This document shows positions 17,985 through 27,963 of a stretch of DNA of 64,000 bases, piece by piece. This DNA comes from Sphingomonadales bacterium Ga0077557 (GTDB taxonomy: Bacteria; Pseudomonadota; Alphaproteobacteria; Sphingomonadales; Sphingomonadaceae): assembly GCA_001464615.1 (NCBI GenBank), contig LNFI01000028.1, positions 1 through 64,000 of the forward strand. Reading direction: 5' to 3'. Made by a program: the position numbers and the translations under genes. The stretch's first letter is position 1. Each line of letters begins with the position of its first letter. Under the pieces are notes generated by a model that did not search any database, was not told where the DNA came from, and saw nothing but the letters and a program-made list of their open reading frames with translations.

Positions 17985-18895
17985 GATTTTGGCTCCAAGC
18001 GATACTGATCGAAAAAGGGATCGGTGAGATAGGCGTGCAAGGTTGATTGCCAGGGGCGTTGCAGATTTGCATGCTCGCGCGTCAGCCGGTCACAGCTGAG
18101 CACGGCAACATCGGGACGACGGCCAAGCTCGCTTTGCGACACCAGCGACGCATCCACGGGGACGACGTCGAGATGGCCGCGCCACCCGAGCGCGACCGTG
18201 ATTTCATGCGCCAGTTCGGCAAAGCTTGCCTGGCCCACACACGCCATTTGATAGCTGCCCGTGGCGTTTTTAGCGATCAGATGGAGCGTATTGGCCGCAA
18301 GATCCTGGGTCCAGGTCGGCTGCCATACCCGGTCGCCAACCTCGAAGCGGGTCTGGCCCTTTTGCAGCGCCGCCCACATCACCGGAATGATCCGGCCGAC
18401 AAAGTTCTTGTCAGCGGCACCACCCCCGAAAAACCCAGCCATGCGGACGATCAACGCATCGGGAAGCCGTTCGGTGACGATCTTTTCCGCTTCATATTTC
18501 AATTCGCCATAGAAGGATAAGGGACGCGGCGTTTCGTCTTCGGGGATGGGGTTGGTCGCCCCGTCATAGGTCAGGAAGGATTGCGGATACATCATCCTGG
18601 CGCCGCTCCGCACCGCAAGATCGGCAATGTGGCGCGTCCCATCAACGATCGTGCGCCTTGCCGCTTCTGGTTCGCGGGCGCAGCCCTCGACATCGACGCG
18701 CGCGGCGCAATGGATGATCCAACCGCCCTTTACCCAGGTTTCCCAGCTGGCGACCTGTTCCGCATCGCTGGTATCCAGATCGGCATGGCCGGGTGCACGC
18801 ACATCAAATTTGGGCGATCGGCTGGCTTCATCGAACAACGCCGCGCCCAGCATGCCTTTGCCACCGGTGACCAGGATTCTTGTCTTGTCGGCCAT
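17981..18895 (-). CDS. RmlD-like sugar-nucleotide reductase (SDR)
   Basis: 304 residues. The N-terminal motif RILVTGGKGMLGAALFDEA is the GxxGxLG form found in dTDP-4-dehydrorhamnose reductases; catalytic YGELK lies near residue 150 (PLSFYGELKYEAEKI) and an RmlD-like WQPTWTQDLA follows. GGGGAG precedes the ATG by seven bases. It heads a leftward operon with the OYE and beta-helix genes and is divergent from rfbB. Without an rfbC here it should not be called rfbD with confidence; a reductase for another dTDP- or CDP-4-ketosugar fits equally well. Confidence 0.75.
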   Translation of the reverse strand: MADKTRILVTGGKGMLGAALFDEASRSPKFDVRAPGHADLDTSDAEQVASWETWVKGGWIIHCAARVDVEGCAREPEAARRTIVDGTRHIADLAVRSGARMMYPQSFLTYDGATNPIPEDETPRPLSFYGELKYEAEKIVTERLPDALIVRMAGFFGGGAADKNFVGRIIPVMWAALQKGQTRFEVGDRVWQPTWTQDLAANTLHLIAKNATGSYQMACVGQASFAELAHEITVALGWRGHLDVVPVDASLVSQSELGRRPDVAVLSCDRLTREHANLQRPWQSTLHAYLTDPFFDQYRLEPKS

Positions 18896-19177
18896 TCACG
18901 ATCTCCCCAAAATCTTGCCGCACATCCCGACCGAAGCGCAATCACATCACGCCGCCAGGCTGATCGCCCGGCCGGCAGGATGCAGAGGGTTGCGCTCTAA
19001 GGGAAAGGGGGCACCGTTGAAACGTTGATTTGGCCCTTGCCTAGCAGCCGCGCGGGGCGGGCGGCAAGGCCGATGCCGGGCGAATTCGCGCCATCGATTT
19101 GATCGTCAGCCTCAACGGCCCGTTCACCTATCGCGCTTATTGTTCCCCGTTGAGCATGTCTGCTTGGGGAGGGTTCG

Positions 19178-20278
19178 GTGCGCATTCTCGTGACCGGTGG
19201 GGCCGGTTTCATCGGCTCAGCCTTGATTCGTCACCTGATTACGGGATCGGATCATGTGCTGCTGAATATCGACAAGCTGACCTATGCCGGCAATCTGGCA
19301 TCGCTTGATTCCGTCGTCCGACACAGCCGGTATGATTTTGTCCAGGGCGATATCTGCGATGCTGACCTTGTCGCGCGGACGATCGCCGATTTTCAGCCGC
19401 AGGTCATCGCCCATCTGGCCGCAGAGAGCCATGTCGACCGGTCGATCGATGGGCCTGGCGTGTTTGTCCAAACCAACATTGTCGGCACCTTCACGATGCT
19501 GCAACAGGCGCTTGGCTATTTCCAATCGCTCGGGGCTGCCGATCAGGCGGCGTTTCGCTTCCACCATATTTCGACCGATGAGGTTTATGGATCGCTGGGC
19601 CCGACCGGGCTTTTCACCGAAACCACGCCCTATGATCCACGCTCGCCCTATTCGGCGTCAAAGGCAGCGTCGGACCATCTCGTCCGTGCCTGGGGACATA
19701 GCTTTGGCTTGCCAGTGCTGGTCACCAATTGTTCGAACAATTACGGCCCCTATCAATTTCCTGAAAAACTGATCCCGCTGATCATCATTCGCGCGCTCTG
19801 CGGGCAGGCCTTGCCCGTCTATGGCGATGGATCGAATGTGCGTGACTGGTTGCATGTCGATGATCATGCGCGGGCGCTGCACCGCGTGATTGAGGCGGGC
19901 CATCCGGGTGAGACCTATAATATCGGCGGTAATGCCGAACAGCGGAACATCGATGTCGTTCGCCGCATCTGTGCCGTGCTCGATCGACGCCATCCGCGCT
20001 TCGATGGCCGGTCCTATGCCGAACAGATCAGCTTTGTCGCTGACCGCCCCGGCCATGATCAGCGCTATGCGATTGATGCCGCCAAGGCGCACCGCGATTT
20101 GGGCTGGCGACCGCAGCATGACTTTGCCAGCGGCATTGATGCCACGGTGCAATGGTATCTCGACAATAGCGGCTGGTGGCAGGACATCATCAATCGGCAA
20201 TACGATACCCAGCGGCTGGGTATCGGCGCATCGATGACGCCTGGCAGCAGCGTTCGCCAGTTGCGGAGAGCATCATGA
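19178..20278 (+). CDS. rfbB: dTDP-glucose 4,6-dehydratase
   Basis: 366 residues. Rossmann motif [17 protein letters not shown], then [27 protein letters not shown], the catalytic [10 protein letters not shown] and YSASK, and the family-specific [20 protein letters not shown]. It forms dTDP-4-keto-6-deoxyglucose from dTDP-glucose. GTG start with GGGGAGGG upstream. The stop overlaps the rfbA ATG by four bases. The 282-base divergent gap to the RmlD-like gene must hold both promoters; no clear hexamers were identified. Confidence 0.97.
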   Translation: MRILVTGGAGFIGSALIRHLITGSDHVLLNIDKLTYAGNLASLDSVVRHSRYDFVQGDICDADLVARTIADFQPQVIAHLAAESHVDRSIDGPGVFVQTNIVGTFTMLQQALGYFQSLGAADQAAFRFHHISTDEVYGSLGPTGLFTETTPYDPRSPYSASKAASDHLVRAWGHSFGLPVLVTNCSNNYGPYQFPEKLIPLIIIRALCGQALPVYGDGSNVRDWLHVDDHARALHRVIEAGHPGETYNIGGNAEQRNIDVVRRICAVLDRRHPRFDGRSYAEQISFVADRPGHDQRYAIDAAKAHRDLGWRPQHDFASGIDATVQWYLDNSGWWQDIINRQYDTQRLGIGASMTPGSSVRQLRRAS

Positions 20279-21156
20279 AGGGGATCATCCTGGCGGGTGG
20301 CACCGGATCGCGGCTGCACCCGATGACCCAGGTCGTGTCGAAGCAGTTGATGCCGATCTATGACAAGCCGATGATCTATTACCCGCTGACCACGCTGATG
20401 CTGGCCGGGATCAAAGAGATTCTGCTGATTTCCACCGTTGCGGATTTGCCCCGGTTTGAAGAATTGCTGGGCGACGGATCGAAATGGGGGATATCGATCA
20501 GCTATGCCGCGCAACCCAAGCCAGAGGGGCTGGCGCAGGCCTATATCATCGGTGCTGATTTCCTGGCGGGGGCGCCGTCAGCGCTGATTTTAGGCGACAA
20601 TGTCTTTTATGGGAACGGCATTGCCGGCCTGTTCGCGCAGGCGCTTGATCGGATGCAGGGCGCTTCAGTTTTTGCTTATCATGTTCAGGATCCGCAGCGT
20701 TACGGGGTGATTGAGTTCGATGGGCTGAACAAGGCGATTAGCGTTGAGGAAAAGCCGGTTCAGCCAAAATCAAATTGGGCCGTGACCGGGTTGTATTTCT
20801 GTGATGGTCAGGCGCCGGCGATTGCCCGGACGCTCAAACCCTCTGCCCGGGGCGAGCTGGAGATCACGGACGTGATCCGCCATTATCTTGATGCGGATAC
20901 GCTCTATGTCGAATCGCTGGGCAGGGGCATTGCCTGGCTCGACACAGGCACGCCGGAAGCGCTGCTGGAAGCGGCCGAATTTGTCCGCATTCTTGAGAAA
21001 CGTCAGGGCTTCAAAATCGCCTGCCCGGAAGAAATCGCGTTTCGGCAGGGGCGGATCGACCGTGCCGCGCTGGAGGCGCTGGCGGCTGCCTATGGGCAGA
21101 ATGATTATGGCGGCTATTTGCGGTCGATCGCTGCCAGTGCCGGGGCCGGTGACTGA
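20275..21156 (+). CDS. rfbA: Glucose-1-phosphate thymidylyltransferase
   Basis: 293 residues from the ATG at 20275, which lies in the rfbB stop (ATGA). The frame is open further upstream but those residues overlap rfbB and do not resemble the family. [39 protein letters not shown] and the C-terminal [16 protein letters not shown] are standard RmlA motifs. It supplies dTDP-glucose to RfbB. RfbC and RfbD do not follow. Confidence 0.97.
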   Translation: MKGIILAGGTGSRLHPMTQVVSKQLMPIYDKPMIYYPLTTLMLAGIKEILLISTVADLPRFEELLGDGSKWGISISYAAQPKPEGLAQAYIIGADFLAGAPSALILGDNVFYGNGIAGLFAQALDRMQGASVFAYHVQDPQRYGVIEFDGLNKAISVEEKPVQPKSNWAVTGLYFCDGQAPAIARTLKPSARGELEITDVIRHYLDADTLYVESLGRGIAWLDTGTPEALLEAAEFVRILEKRQGFKIACPEEIAFRQGRIDRAALEALAAAYGQNDYGGYLRSIAASAGAGD

Positions 21157-21175
21157 AATAGTCCGGCCGTCGGGA

Positions 21176-22033
21176 TCAGCCGCCCGCGCCGCTTTTGACC
21201 AAATGATCAATCGCCAGCAAGTGCGTCAGCAGCGCTTCGGCCTGATCAAGCGGGACGGCATTGGGCCCGTCTGACTTGGCATTGTCAGGATCGGGGTGCA
21301 TTTCCATGAACAGCCCGGAAATGCCCACCGCGACGGCGGCGCGCGCGAGCGGGGCGACGAATTCGCGCTGGCCACCGCTTGTCGTGCCAAGCCCGCCGGG
21401 CAGCTGGACGGAATGGGTCGCATCAAACACCACCGGACAACCCGTTTCGCGCATGATGACAAGGCCGCGCATGTCCGACACCAGATTATTATAGCCAAAG
21501 CTGGCGCCGCGATCGGTCACGAGCAGGGTGGCTTCGCGTCCCGCCTCTGCGGCTGCGGCGCGCGCTTTGGTGGCGACATGGATCATGTCGTGCGGGGCCA
21601 TGAACTGGCCCTTTTTGATGTTGGCGGGCTTACCGCAGCTGGCAACAGCTTCGATCAGATCGGTTTGGCGGGCCAGAAAGGCGGGGGTCTGCAGCACATC
21701 GACCACGCTGGCGACGGCGCTGACCTGGCTGGTTTCGTGCACATCGGTGAGCACCGGCATGCCTGTTTCGCGTTTGACCTTTTCCAGGATGCGAAGCCCC
21801 TCTTCCATGCCCGGCCCACGAAACGAGCTGGCTGAGGTGCGATTGGCCTTGTCGAACGAGCTTTTGTAAATGAGCAAGATGCCCAGCCGTTCGGCGATGC
21901 CTTTCAGCGTTGTGGCCGTCGACAGCGCCATTGCTTCGCTTTCGATGACGCAGGGGCCGGCAATCACGAACAGCCGCTGATCGATCCCGACTGGGCGGCC
22001 GCACAATAGGGTAGGGGTGGGTATGGTCGTCAT
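21176..22033 (-). CDS. kdsA: 3-deoxy-8-phosphooctulonate synthase
   Basis: KdsA condenses PEP with arabinose-5-phosphate to KDO-8-phosphate. The family start is the ATG at 22033 (285 residues), inside the kdsB stop (ATGA), although the frame continues upstream. Motifs: [60 protein letters not shown], and [12 protein letters not shown]. Last gene of kdsD-kdsB-kdsA. Confidence 0.96.
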   Translation of the reverse strand: MTTIPTPTLLCGRPVGIDQRLFVIAGPCVIESEAMALSTATTLKGIAERLGILLIYKSSFDKANRTSASSFRGPGMEEGLRILEKVKRETGMPVLTDVHETSQVSAVASVVDVLQTPAFLARQTDLIEAVASCGKPANIKKGQFMAPHDMIHVATKARAAAAEAGREATLLVTDRGASFGYNNLVSDMRGLVIMRETGCPVVFDATHSVQLPGGLGTTSGGQREFVAPLARAAVAVGISGLFMEMHPDPDNAKSDGPNAVPLDQAEALLTHLLAIDHLVKSGAGG

Positions 22034-22857
22034 GCTGCGTCGCGATCTGCCAATATGGCTTCGATAAAGGGAATATCTTCGGGATTGTTGAGCTCCCAAA
22101 GGTCATGCCCCGGATCGCGGACTTCGACAATCCGGACGGGCTTGCCTGATTCCAGGAAGCGCAATTGTTCCAGCCCTTCGAGCAGCTCCAGCGTGCCGAC
22201 GGGCAGCGCCGCATAGCCCTGCAGCGCGGCCACGCGATAGGCATAGACACCGATGTGGAAAAACAGCGGCAACGCTGGATCGCCGATCCGGGCGGGCGGC
22301 AGATGCGGGATCACTGATTTGGAGAAATACAGCGCATCATGATGCTGGCCAAAGGTGACGGTGGTGCCGCCAACCCGCCCGGCGCGCTGATCCTCGATCA
22401 GGCGGCGCTGCACCGCTGGGGAGGCGCGGATTACTGGCGTTGCGACCTGGATGGCGGGATCATTGGCCATCGCCTCAATCAGCGCCTCGACCACAAAGGG
22501 CGGGGTCAGCAGCGCGTCGCCCTGGAAATTGATGATGATGTCGGCGGGATCAGGCAGCGCACCCAGCGCCGCGGCGCAGCGCTCGGTACCGTTGGCGCAG
22601 GCGGCGGGCGTCATCAGCACCGGCGCACCGGCGGCCGTTGCCGCGTCGGCGATCAGCGGGTGGTCCGTGGCGACATACACCGCGCTGGCACCGCGAACCG
22701 CGCGGGCAGCATCAAGCGTCCAGGCAAGCAGGGGCTTTGCCATTTGCCCTGGCCCGCGCAGCATCGCCAGTGGCTTTGCCGGATAGCGGGTGGAGGCATA
22801 GCGCGCGGGAATGATAATCGCCGCGCGCAATGGCGCGGCTCGGTCGGGCAAGGCCAT
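22030..22857 (-). CDS. kdsB: 3-deoxy-manno-octulosonate cytidylyltransferase (CMP-KDO synthetase)
   Basis: 275 residues; a GTG directly upstream at 22860 is an equally possible start. [21 protein letters not shown] is the N-terminal signature; [23 protein letters not shown] and [12 protein letters not shown] are the CTP- and metal-binding segments; GVYAYR and [10 protein letters not shown] follow near the C-terminus. It activates KDO as CMP-KDO. Six bases after kdsD and overlapping kdsA by four. Confidence 0.95.
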   Translation of the reverse strand: MALPDRAAPLRAAIIIPARYASTRYPAKPLAMLRGPGQMAKPLLAWTLDAARAVRGASAVYVATDHPLIADAATAAGAPVLMTPAACANGTERCAAALGALPDPADIIINFQGDALLTPPFVVEALIEAMANDPAIQVATPVIRASPAVQRRLIEDQRAGRVGGTTVTFGQHHDALYFSKSVIPHLPPARIGDPALPLFFHIGVYAYRVAALQGYAALPVGTLELLEGLEQLRFLESGKPVRIVEVRDPGHDLWELNNPEDIPFIEAILADRDAA

Positions 22858-22863
22858 CACGCT

Positions 22864-23874
22864 TCAGCGCAGGCCGGAACGGAGAATGTCATGAATATGG
22901 ATCAGCCCGACCGGCAGGCGGGGATTGAGCGAATGGGTGACGAACAGCGCGGTAATCTTGTTCGCCTCGATCGTCTGCAACGCGTCTTCGACGAAGCAGG
23001 AGACATCGACGGTCGATGGATTTTGCGTCATCACTGCTTGCGCATCCCGGTCAAACAGATTGTCGGCATGACGCCGCAAATCGCCATCGGTGATCACGCC
23101 GACCAAGTTGCCGGCATCATCGATGACACCGGCAATACCCAGGCTGTGCGCCGTGATGGTTAGGACAACATCCCGCATCGGCGTGGCGCGTTTGACCAGC
23201 GGCAATTCGTCCTTGCTATGCATCAGCGACGACACACGGGCGAGGCGCTGGCCGATCGCGCCGCCGGGGTGGAGCATGTTGAGCTTGGTGCGCGAAACAC
23301 CCCGCTGGTTCATCATCGCGATGGCCAGCGCATCGCCCATGGCGAGCATCATGATCGCTGATGTGGTGGGGGAGATATTCTCCGGGCACGCTTCGCGGAC
23401 TGGCGGGATGAGCAGTTTGACATCGGCCAGCTGCATGATCGTCGATGACGGTTTTGATCCGATCGCGACGATGGTGATCCCGGCCTCTGCTGCATAAGTG
23501 ACGACTTGCTTCAGCTCGCGCGTTTCGCCCGACATGGACAGCAGCAGCAACGTATCGCCCGGCATGATCATGCCCAGATCGCCATGTGCTGCTTCGGCTG
23601 CATGCATGAAAAAGGCCGGCGTGCCGGTGGAGGCAAAGCTGGCGGCAATCTTGCGACCGACATGCCCCGATTTGCCGAGGCCGGAGACAACGACGCGGCG
23701 GTCTGTGCCCATCAGCGCCTCAACCGCCGCGACGAAATTCTCGTCAATGGCGTGGCTCAGCGCCTCAAGCGCTTCGGCTTCGTCAGTGATGACGGCGCGC
23801 CCACAGGCCAGGATTTCGGCATTGCGCACCGCCTGTTCCCCGCCCGTGGCCGGGCTTTGATCGATTGCCAACAT
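22864..23874 (-). CDS. kdsD: Arabinose-5-phosphate isomerase (KdsD/KpsF)
   Basis: 336 residues: a SIS isomerase domain at about 50-190 (GLGKSGHVGRKIAASFASTGTPAFFMHAAEAAHGD) and two CBS domains at about 210-330 (GVITDGDLRRH, ALFVTHS). It interconverts ribulose-5-phosphate and arabinose-5-phosphate for KDO synthesis. First gene of the leftward operon. KpsF is the capsule-locus paralogue of KdsD, and the neighbouring KpsD/KpsE-like genes make that a real alternative name. Confidence 0.95.
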   Translation of the reverse strand: MLAIDQSPATGGEQAVRNAEILACGRAVITDEAEALEALSHAIDENFVAAVEALMGTDRRVVVSGLGKSGHVGRKIAASFASTGTPAFFMHAAEAAHGDLGMIMPGDTLLLLSMSGETRELKQVVTYAAEAGITIVAIGSKPSSTIMQLADVKLLIPPVREACPENISPTTSAIMMLAMGDALAIAMMNQRGVSRTKLNMLHPGGAIGQRLARVSSLMHSKDELPLVKRATPMRDVVLTITAHSLGIAGVIDDAGNLVGVITDGDLRRHADNLFDRDAQAVMTQNPSTVDVSCFVEDALQTIEANKITALFVTHSLNPRLPVGLIHIHDILRSGLR

Positions 23875-24001
23875 GACTCATATCCCCCTTGAATGCGCAT
23901 CCGATCGTCTGGCCATCAGCTGTCATTTGGTGCGTGTCGACGACAATCTGCCCCCCCGGCAGATCGTGGACCCGGCACCCGAGCGCTAAAGCCTGATGCT
24001 G

Positions 24002-24832
24002 CTAATCATTCCCGCCGATCAAGTCGCCAAGCCCGCCAAGCACTGAACCCTCACCCCGGTTCTGGCCGCGTGGGCCCGCTGCGGCGAGCATTCGGCCCGC
24101 CAATCGCGAAAAGGGCAGCGACTGGATCCACACCTTGCCCGGCCCGGTCAACCGCGCGAAAAACAGCCCCTCGCCACCGAACAACACACTGCGGACCCCA
24201 CCCGCTGTGACCAGATCGAAGGTAACGCTGGGGGTGTAGGCCGCGAGGCAGCCGGTGTCGACGTGCAATTCTTCGCCAGCCGCCAGCGTGCGTTCGACGA
24301 CGGTGCCGCCCATCTGAACGAACACCCAGCCATCGCCCTCCAGCTTTTGCATGATGAAGCCTTCGCCGCCGAACAGCCCAGTCATCACGCGGCGCTGAAA
24401 CTGAATGCCGATCGACACCCCCTTGGCGGCCGCCAGAAACGCGTCCTTCTGGCAGATCAAGGTGCCGCCCAGATCGTCTAGCTTGATCGGCAGGATCGCG
24501 CCGGGCGTTGGCGCGGCAAAGGCGACCCGCGCCTTGCCCTGGCCATTATGGGTGAACACCGTCGTGAACAGACTTTCGCCCGTCACTAGTCTTTTGCCGG
24601 CGCCGAGCAGCTTACCCATGAACCCGCCGCCCGTATCGCCGCTGCCATCGCCGAACACCGTCGTCATGCCGATCGCGGCGTCCTTCCAGACAAAGGCACC
24701 CGCTTCGGCGACCGCGCTTTCGCCGGGATCAAGCTCGATTTCGACGAACTGGAGTTCCTGGCCCTTGATCTCGAAATCAATGTCATCGGCAATGCCGGCG
24801 CTGCGGCTGTGCTGCCAGGGGCTCTGCGTCAT
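24002..24832 (-). CDS. AIM24/TIGR00266-family protein
   Basis: 276 residues from the ATG at 24832, which has GGAG ten bases upstream; an in-frame extension to 24943 is proline-rich and not family-like. DIDFEIKGQELQFVEIELDPGESAVAEAGAFVWKDAAIGM and repeated Gly-rich beta segments (FGDGSGDTGGGFMGKLLGAGKRLVTGESLFTTVFTH) are typical of the AIM24 (TIGR00266) beta-sandwich family. Its function in bacteria is not established. It ends in a short C-terminal tail rich in Gly, Asn and Asp. A 7-bp hairpin at 23946-23964 lies downstream, without a T-run. Confidence 0.85.
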   Translation of the reverse strand: MTQSPWQHSRSAGIADDIDFEIKGQELQFVEIELDPGESAVAEAGAFVWKDAAIGMTTVFGDGSGDTGGGFMGKLLGAGKRLVTGESLFTTVFTHNGQGKARVAFAAPTPGAILPIKLDDLGGTLICQKDAFLAAAKGVSIGIQFQRRVMTGLFGGEGFIMQKLEGDGWVFVQMGGTVVERTLAAGEELHVDTGCLAAYTPSVTFDLVTAGGVRSVLFGGEGLFFARLTGPGKVWIQSLPFSRLAGRMLAAAGPRGQNRGEGSVLGGLGDLIGGND

Positions 24833-24960
24833 CGGGATATCTCCATTATGGCCTGCCGCATTTATAGCCGGGCAGCGGAGATTCGCCACTAGGGCAAATG
24901 GGGGATTGGCTGGAGAGGGCGGTGGGGGAGGTGGCAACGCCACGGCGGGTTACGCTCCAG

Positions 24961-24988
24961 TTGCGGACACGGCGATCTCGCGTACAAT
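24961..24988 (+). promoter_or_regulatory. Candidate promoter giving a leaderless transcript
   Basis: TTGCGG at 24961-24966 and TACAAT at 24983-24988 are spaced 16 bases. The ATG of the DUF4262 gene at 24995 begins seven bases after the -10, where transcription would start. No purine-rich ribosome site lies before that ATG. Confidence 0.45.
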
Positions 24989-24994
24989 TAGTCT

Positions 24995-25501
24995 ATGGAG
25001 ACAGCGATTTCGTTTAGTGACGCAGAACTCGACGATCAGGAGCGTCGCTTCCTTGCGCAGATCAGGGAGAATGGGTGGTTCGACACGTCTGTTTTCGACT
25101 CTGAAGGTGTTTTGCCCAGCTTCTCGTATTCGACCGGCTTTTGGTTCGGGTACCAGATCCCTGAGTTAATTCTGTTCGGTCTGGAAAACGAAGTCGCCCA
25201 CGACATCCTGTGGGATGCGTTTCGCGACGTGAAACAGGGTTGGCCATACCGGGTCGGCGTGCGAACTGCCGGGTTGTTCGGCAACGCTGACGCTTATCTC
25301 TTTCGGGTCACGAAGCGTTATTACGCTGAGCATCTTGGGTGGTCGCGTTGGTTTTATCGCGGTGACGAGTTCCCTTGTCTTCATTTGATTTGGCCCGACA
25401 GCAGTGGGCTGTTCCCTTGGGAGGCAGGTTTTGCTGATGGGGAAGAATCGGTCCAGCCGGACCTCACCGCAAATGGTTGGCTTGCCGAACTTAAGGACTA
25501 A
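24995..25501 (+). CDS. DUF4262 domain-containing protein
   Basis: 168 residues. FSYSTGFWFGYQIPELILFGLENEVAHDIL is the DUF4262 pattern (a FxYTxGL-like motif, then PELI(V/L)xGL), followed by FRVTKRYYAEHLGWSRWFYRG and FPCLHLIWPDSSGLFPWEAGF. Function unknown. It is a lone gene between minus-strand AIM24 and fhs, and it may be leaderless. Confidence 0.75.
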   Translation: METAISFSDAELDDQERRFLAQIRENGWFDTSVFDSEGVLPSFSYSTGFWFGYQIPELILFGLENEVAHDILWDAFRDVKQGWPYRVGVRTAGLFGNADAYLFRVTKRYYAEHLGWSRWFYRGDEFPCLHLIWPDSSGLFPWEAGFADGEESVQPDLTANGWLAELKD

Positions 25502-25568
25502 TGCTGGATAACCGCTAATCACCACCAGCGCTGATCCGGCATTGCACGGCCAAAAACGCGCGGTCGCC

Positions 25569-27239
25569 CTAAAACAGCCCCTCGATCCGCCCCTGATCAT
25601 CGAACCCGATCGCTTCGGCGGCGGGCACGCGCGGCAGGCCGGGCATCGTCATGATCTCCCCGCACACCGCCACGACAAAGCCTGCCCCCGCTGCCAGCCG
25701 GACGTCGCGGATATGGACGGTGTGGCCGGTCGGCGCGCCGAGCGCGGTTGGGTCGGTGGAAAAGCTGTACTGCGTCTTGGCGATGCAGACGGGCAGATGG
25801 CCGAACCCCGCCGCTTCGAACCGCGCGAGCTGCGCGACGATTGCGGGTTCGGCATCGACGTGCCCCGCGCGGTAAAGCCGGGTCGCGACCGTTTTGATCT
25901 TGTCGAACAGCGGCAGGCCATCGTCATAGAGCGGGGCGAACTGTGCCGATCCTGCCTCGGCCAGCGCGGCGACGGCATCGGCAAGCTCAGTCGCGCCAGC
26001 GCCGCCTTCGGCCCAGTGACGGCACAGGATCGCCTGCACGCCGTGCGCGCCAGCGATAGCGCGCAGCGCCTGAATCTCGGCGTCGCTGTCGGTGCCGAAA
26101 TGGTTGATCGCCACCACCGCAGGCACGCCGAACTGGCGGACATTCTCAATATGCCGCACCAAATTGACCGCGCCGCGATTGACGGCGTCGACATCCTCGC
26201 GGCCAAGATCGGCCTTGGCGACGCCGCCATTCATTTTCAGCGCGCGCACCGTGGCGACGATCACCACCGCAGCGGGCGCGAGGCCGGTCTGGCGGCATTT
26301 GATGTCGAAGAATTTCTCCGCGCCCAGATCGGCACCGAACCCGGCTTCGGTAACGACATAGTCCGCCAGCCCCAGCGCCGCCCGCGTCGCGATCACTGAA
26401 TTGCAGCCATGCGCGATATTGGCGAACGGGCCGCCATGGATGAAGGCAGGGTTGCCGCCCAGGGTCTGCACCAGATTAGGCTTGATCGCCTCCTTCAGCA
26501 GCACCGCCATCGCGCCATCCGCCTTCAGCTCAGCAGCGGTGACCGGCTGACGATCGCGGGTATAACCCACCACAATCCGTCCCAGCCGCACGCGCAGATC
26601 ATCCAGATCACGCGCTAGGCACAGGATCGCCATCACTTCGGAGGCAACGGTGATGTCAAACCCCGATTCGCGCGGGAATCCGTTGCCCGTGCCGCCCAGC
26701 GACTGCACGATCTGGCGCAGCGCGCGATCATTCATGTCGATCACCCGTCGCCAGACGACCCGGCGGACATCGATGCCCAGCGCATTGCCCCAGTAAATAT
26801 GGTTGTCGAGCAGCGCCGCCAGCAGGTTATGCGCGGCGGTGATCGCGTGGAAATCGCCGGTGAAGTGCAGATTGATATCTTCCATCGGCACCACCTGGGC
26901 ATGGCCGCCGCCGGTTGCGCCGCCCTTTTGCCCGAAACAGGGGCCGAGCGAGGGTTCGCGCAGGCACAGCATTGTCTTGCGCCCGGTCAGGTTGAGCGCA
27001 TCAGCGAGGCCAACCGAGGTGGTCGTCTTGCCCTCGCCCGCCGGGGTGGGGCTGATCGCCGTAACCAAAATCAGATGGCCGGGCCCGCGGTCAGGCTGGG
27101 TGGGGAGGGCGGTTAGATCGACCTTGGCCTTGTGCCGCCCATAGGGTTCGATGGCGCTTTCCGGAATGCCCGCCTTGGCGGCAATGGCGGCGATGGGCTG
27201 AAGCGGCGTCAACCGCGCGATCTCGATATCGGTTTGCAT
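25569..27239 (-). CDS. fhs: Formate--tetrahydrofolate ligase
   Basis: 556 residues, the usual bacterial length. It makes 10-formyl-THF from formate, THF and ATP. The P-loop is [19 protein letters not shown] near residue 66; [53 protein letters not shown], and near the C-terminus [25 protein letters not shown] are diagnostic. Single gene, both neighbours on the other strand. Confidence 0.97.
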   Translation of the reverse strand: MQTDIEIARLTPLQPIAAIAAKAGIPESAIEPYGRHKAKVDLTALPTQPDRGPGHLILVTAISPTPAGEGKTTTSVGLADALNLTGRKTMLCLREPSLGPCFGQKGGATGGGHAQVVPMEDINLHFTGDFHAITAAHNLLAALLDNHIYWGNALGIDVRRVVWRRVIDMNDRALRQIVQSLGGTGNGFPRESGFDITVASEVMAILCLARDLDDLRVRLGRIVVGYTRDRQPVTAAELKADGAMAVLLKEAIKPNLVQTLGGNPAFIHGGPFANIAHGCNSVIATRAALGLADYVVTEAGFGADLGAEKFFDIKCRQTGLAPAAVVIVATVRALKMNGGVAKADLGREDVDAVNRGAVNLVRHIENVRQFGVPAVVAINHFGTDSDAEIQALRAIAGAHGVQAILCRHWAEGGAGATELADAVAALAEAGSAQFAPLYDDGLPLFDKIKTVATRLYRAGHVDAEPAIVAQLARFEAAGFGHLPVCIAKTQYSFSTDPTALGAPTGHTVHIRDVRLAAGAGFVVAVCGEIMTMPGLPRVPAAEAIGFDDQGRIEGLF

Positions 27240-27432
27240 GGGCTGGGTTTTAGAGTTTGGCGGTGAGAGATCAACTCAGGCTGTGCGGTGATAGCTGTTG
27301 CTCCCGTCACCGTCGCAAGGACGCACGCAAATGATCGTTGCTGCATGTCAGGCAAGTGGATTTGGCCGCAATCAAGCCGTAAGGCTGCGTCGCGTTCAGC
27401 AACAGTCCCGCAGACCGAAGGAATGAATCGAT

Positions 27433-27816
27433 ATGTTCAGTCACATCATGCTTGGTGCCAACGACCTCGCCACGTCCAAGAAATTTTATGACGCGACGCT
27501 CGGCGCGCTTGGCTATCCGGCAGGCAACCAGGACGACAAGGGTCGCGTGTTCTGGGTCAATCCCACCGGCATTTTCTCGATCTCAAAGCCGATTGATGGC
27601 GAGCCTGCCTGCCACGGCAATGGCGCGACGATTGGCTTTGCTGTCGATTCACCCGAAGCCGCCAATGCCTGGCACGCCGCCGGTCTGGCCGCGGGCGGCA
27701 CGGCCTGCGAAGATGCGCCCGGCATCCGCCAAGGCGCAATGGGCCCGCTCTATCTGGCGTATCTGCGCGATCCCGACGGCAATAAGCTGTGCGCGCTGCA
27801 CCGCGTTAAGGCGTAA
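27433..27816 (+). CDS. VOC-family (glyoxalase/bleomycin-resistance-like) protein
   Basis: 127 residues. Begins MFSHIMLGANDLATSKKFYDATLGALGY and ends YLAYLRDPDGNKLCALH, the two halves of the VOC metal-binding fold; His5 and a distal Glu/His position are candidate metal ligands. GAAGGA precedes the ATG. Substrate not predictable. Confidence 0.88.
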   Translation: MFSHIMLGANDLATSKKFYDATLGALGYPAGNQDDKGRVFWVNPTGIFSISKPIDGEPACHGNGATIGFAVDSPEAANAWHAAGLAAGGTACEDAPGIRQGAMGPLYLAYLRDPDGNKLCALHRVKA

Positions 27817-27963
27817 CGATCAGGGTTCTGCCGCTCGCATCGTTGCCGGTGCGGGCGGTGTCCCGGGGCTCGATCCGGGGTAACGGGGGTGAGCCCGGCC
27901 AATGTTGGTGTGACGCCGACGCTAGACTATTGATTTAGAAGAATGATTAGCGGACGTTAGCTG

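Noticed and set aside
17981..18895. Calling the RmlD-like gene rfbD with rfbBA as a full rhamnose pathway
   Set aside because: rfbC is missing and the gene is divergent from rfbBA and coupled to an OYE instead, so the specific name is not supported.
25542..26399. Plus-strand open frame opposite the 3' half of fhs
   Set aside because: Antisense to a highly conserved enzyme; no ribosome site or domain.
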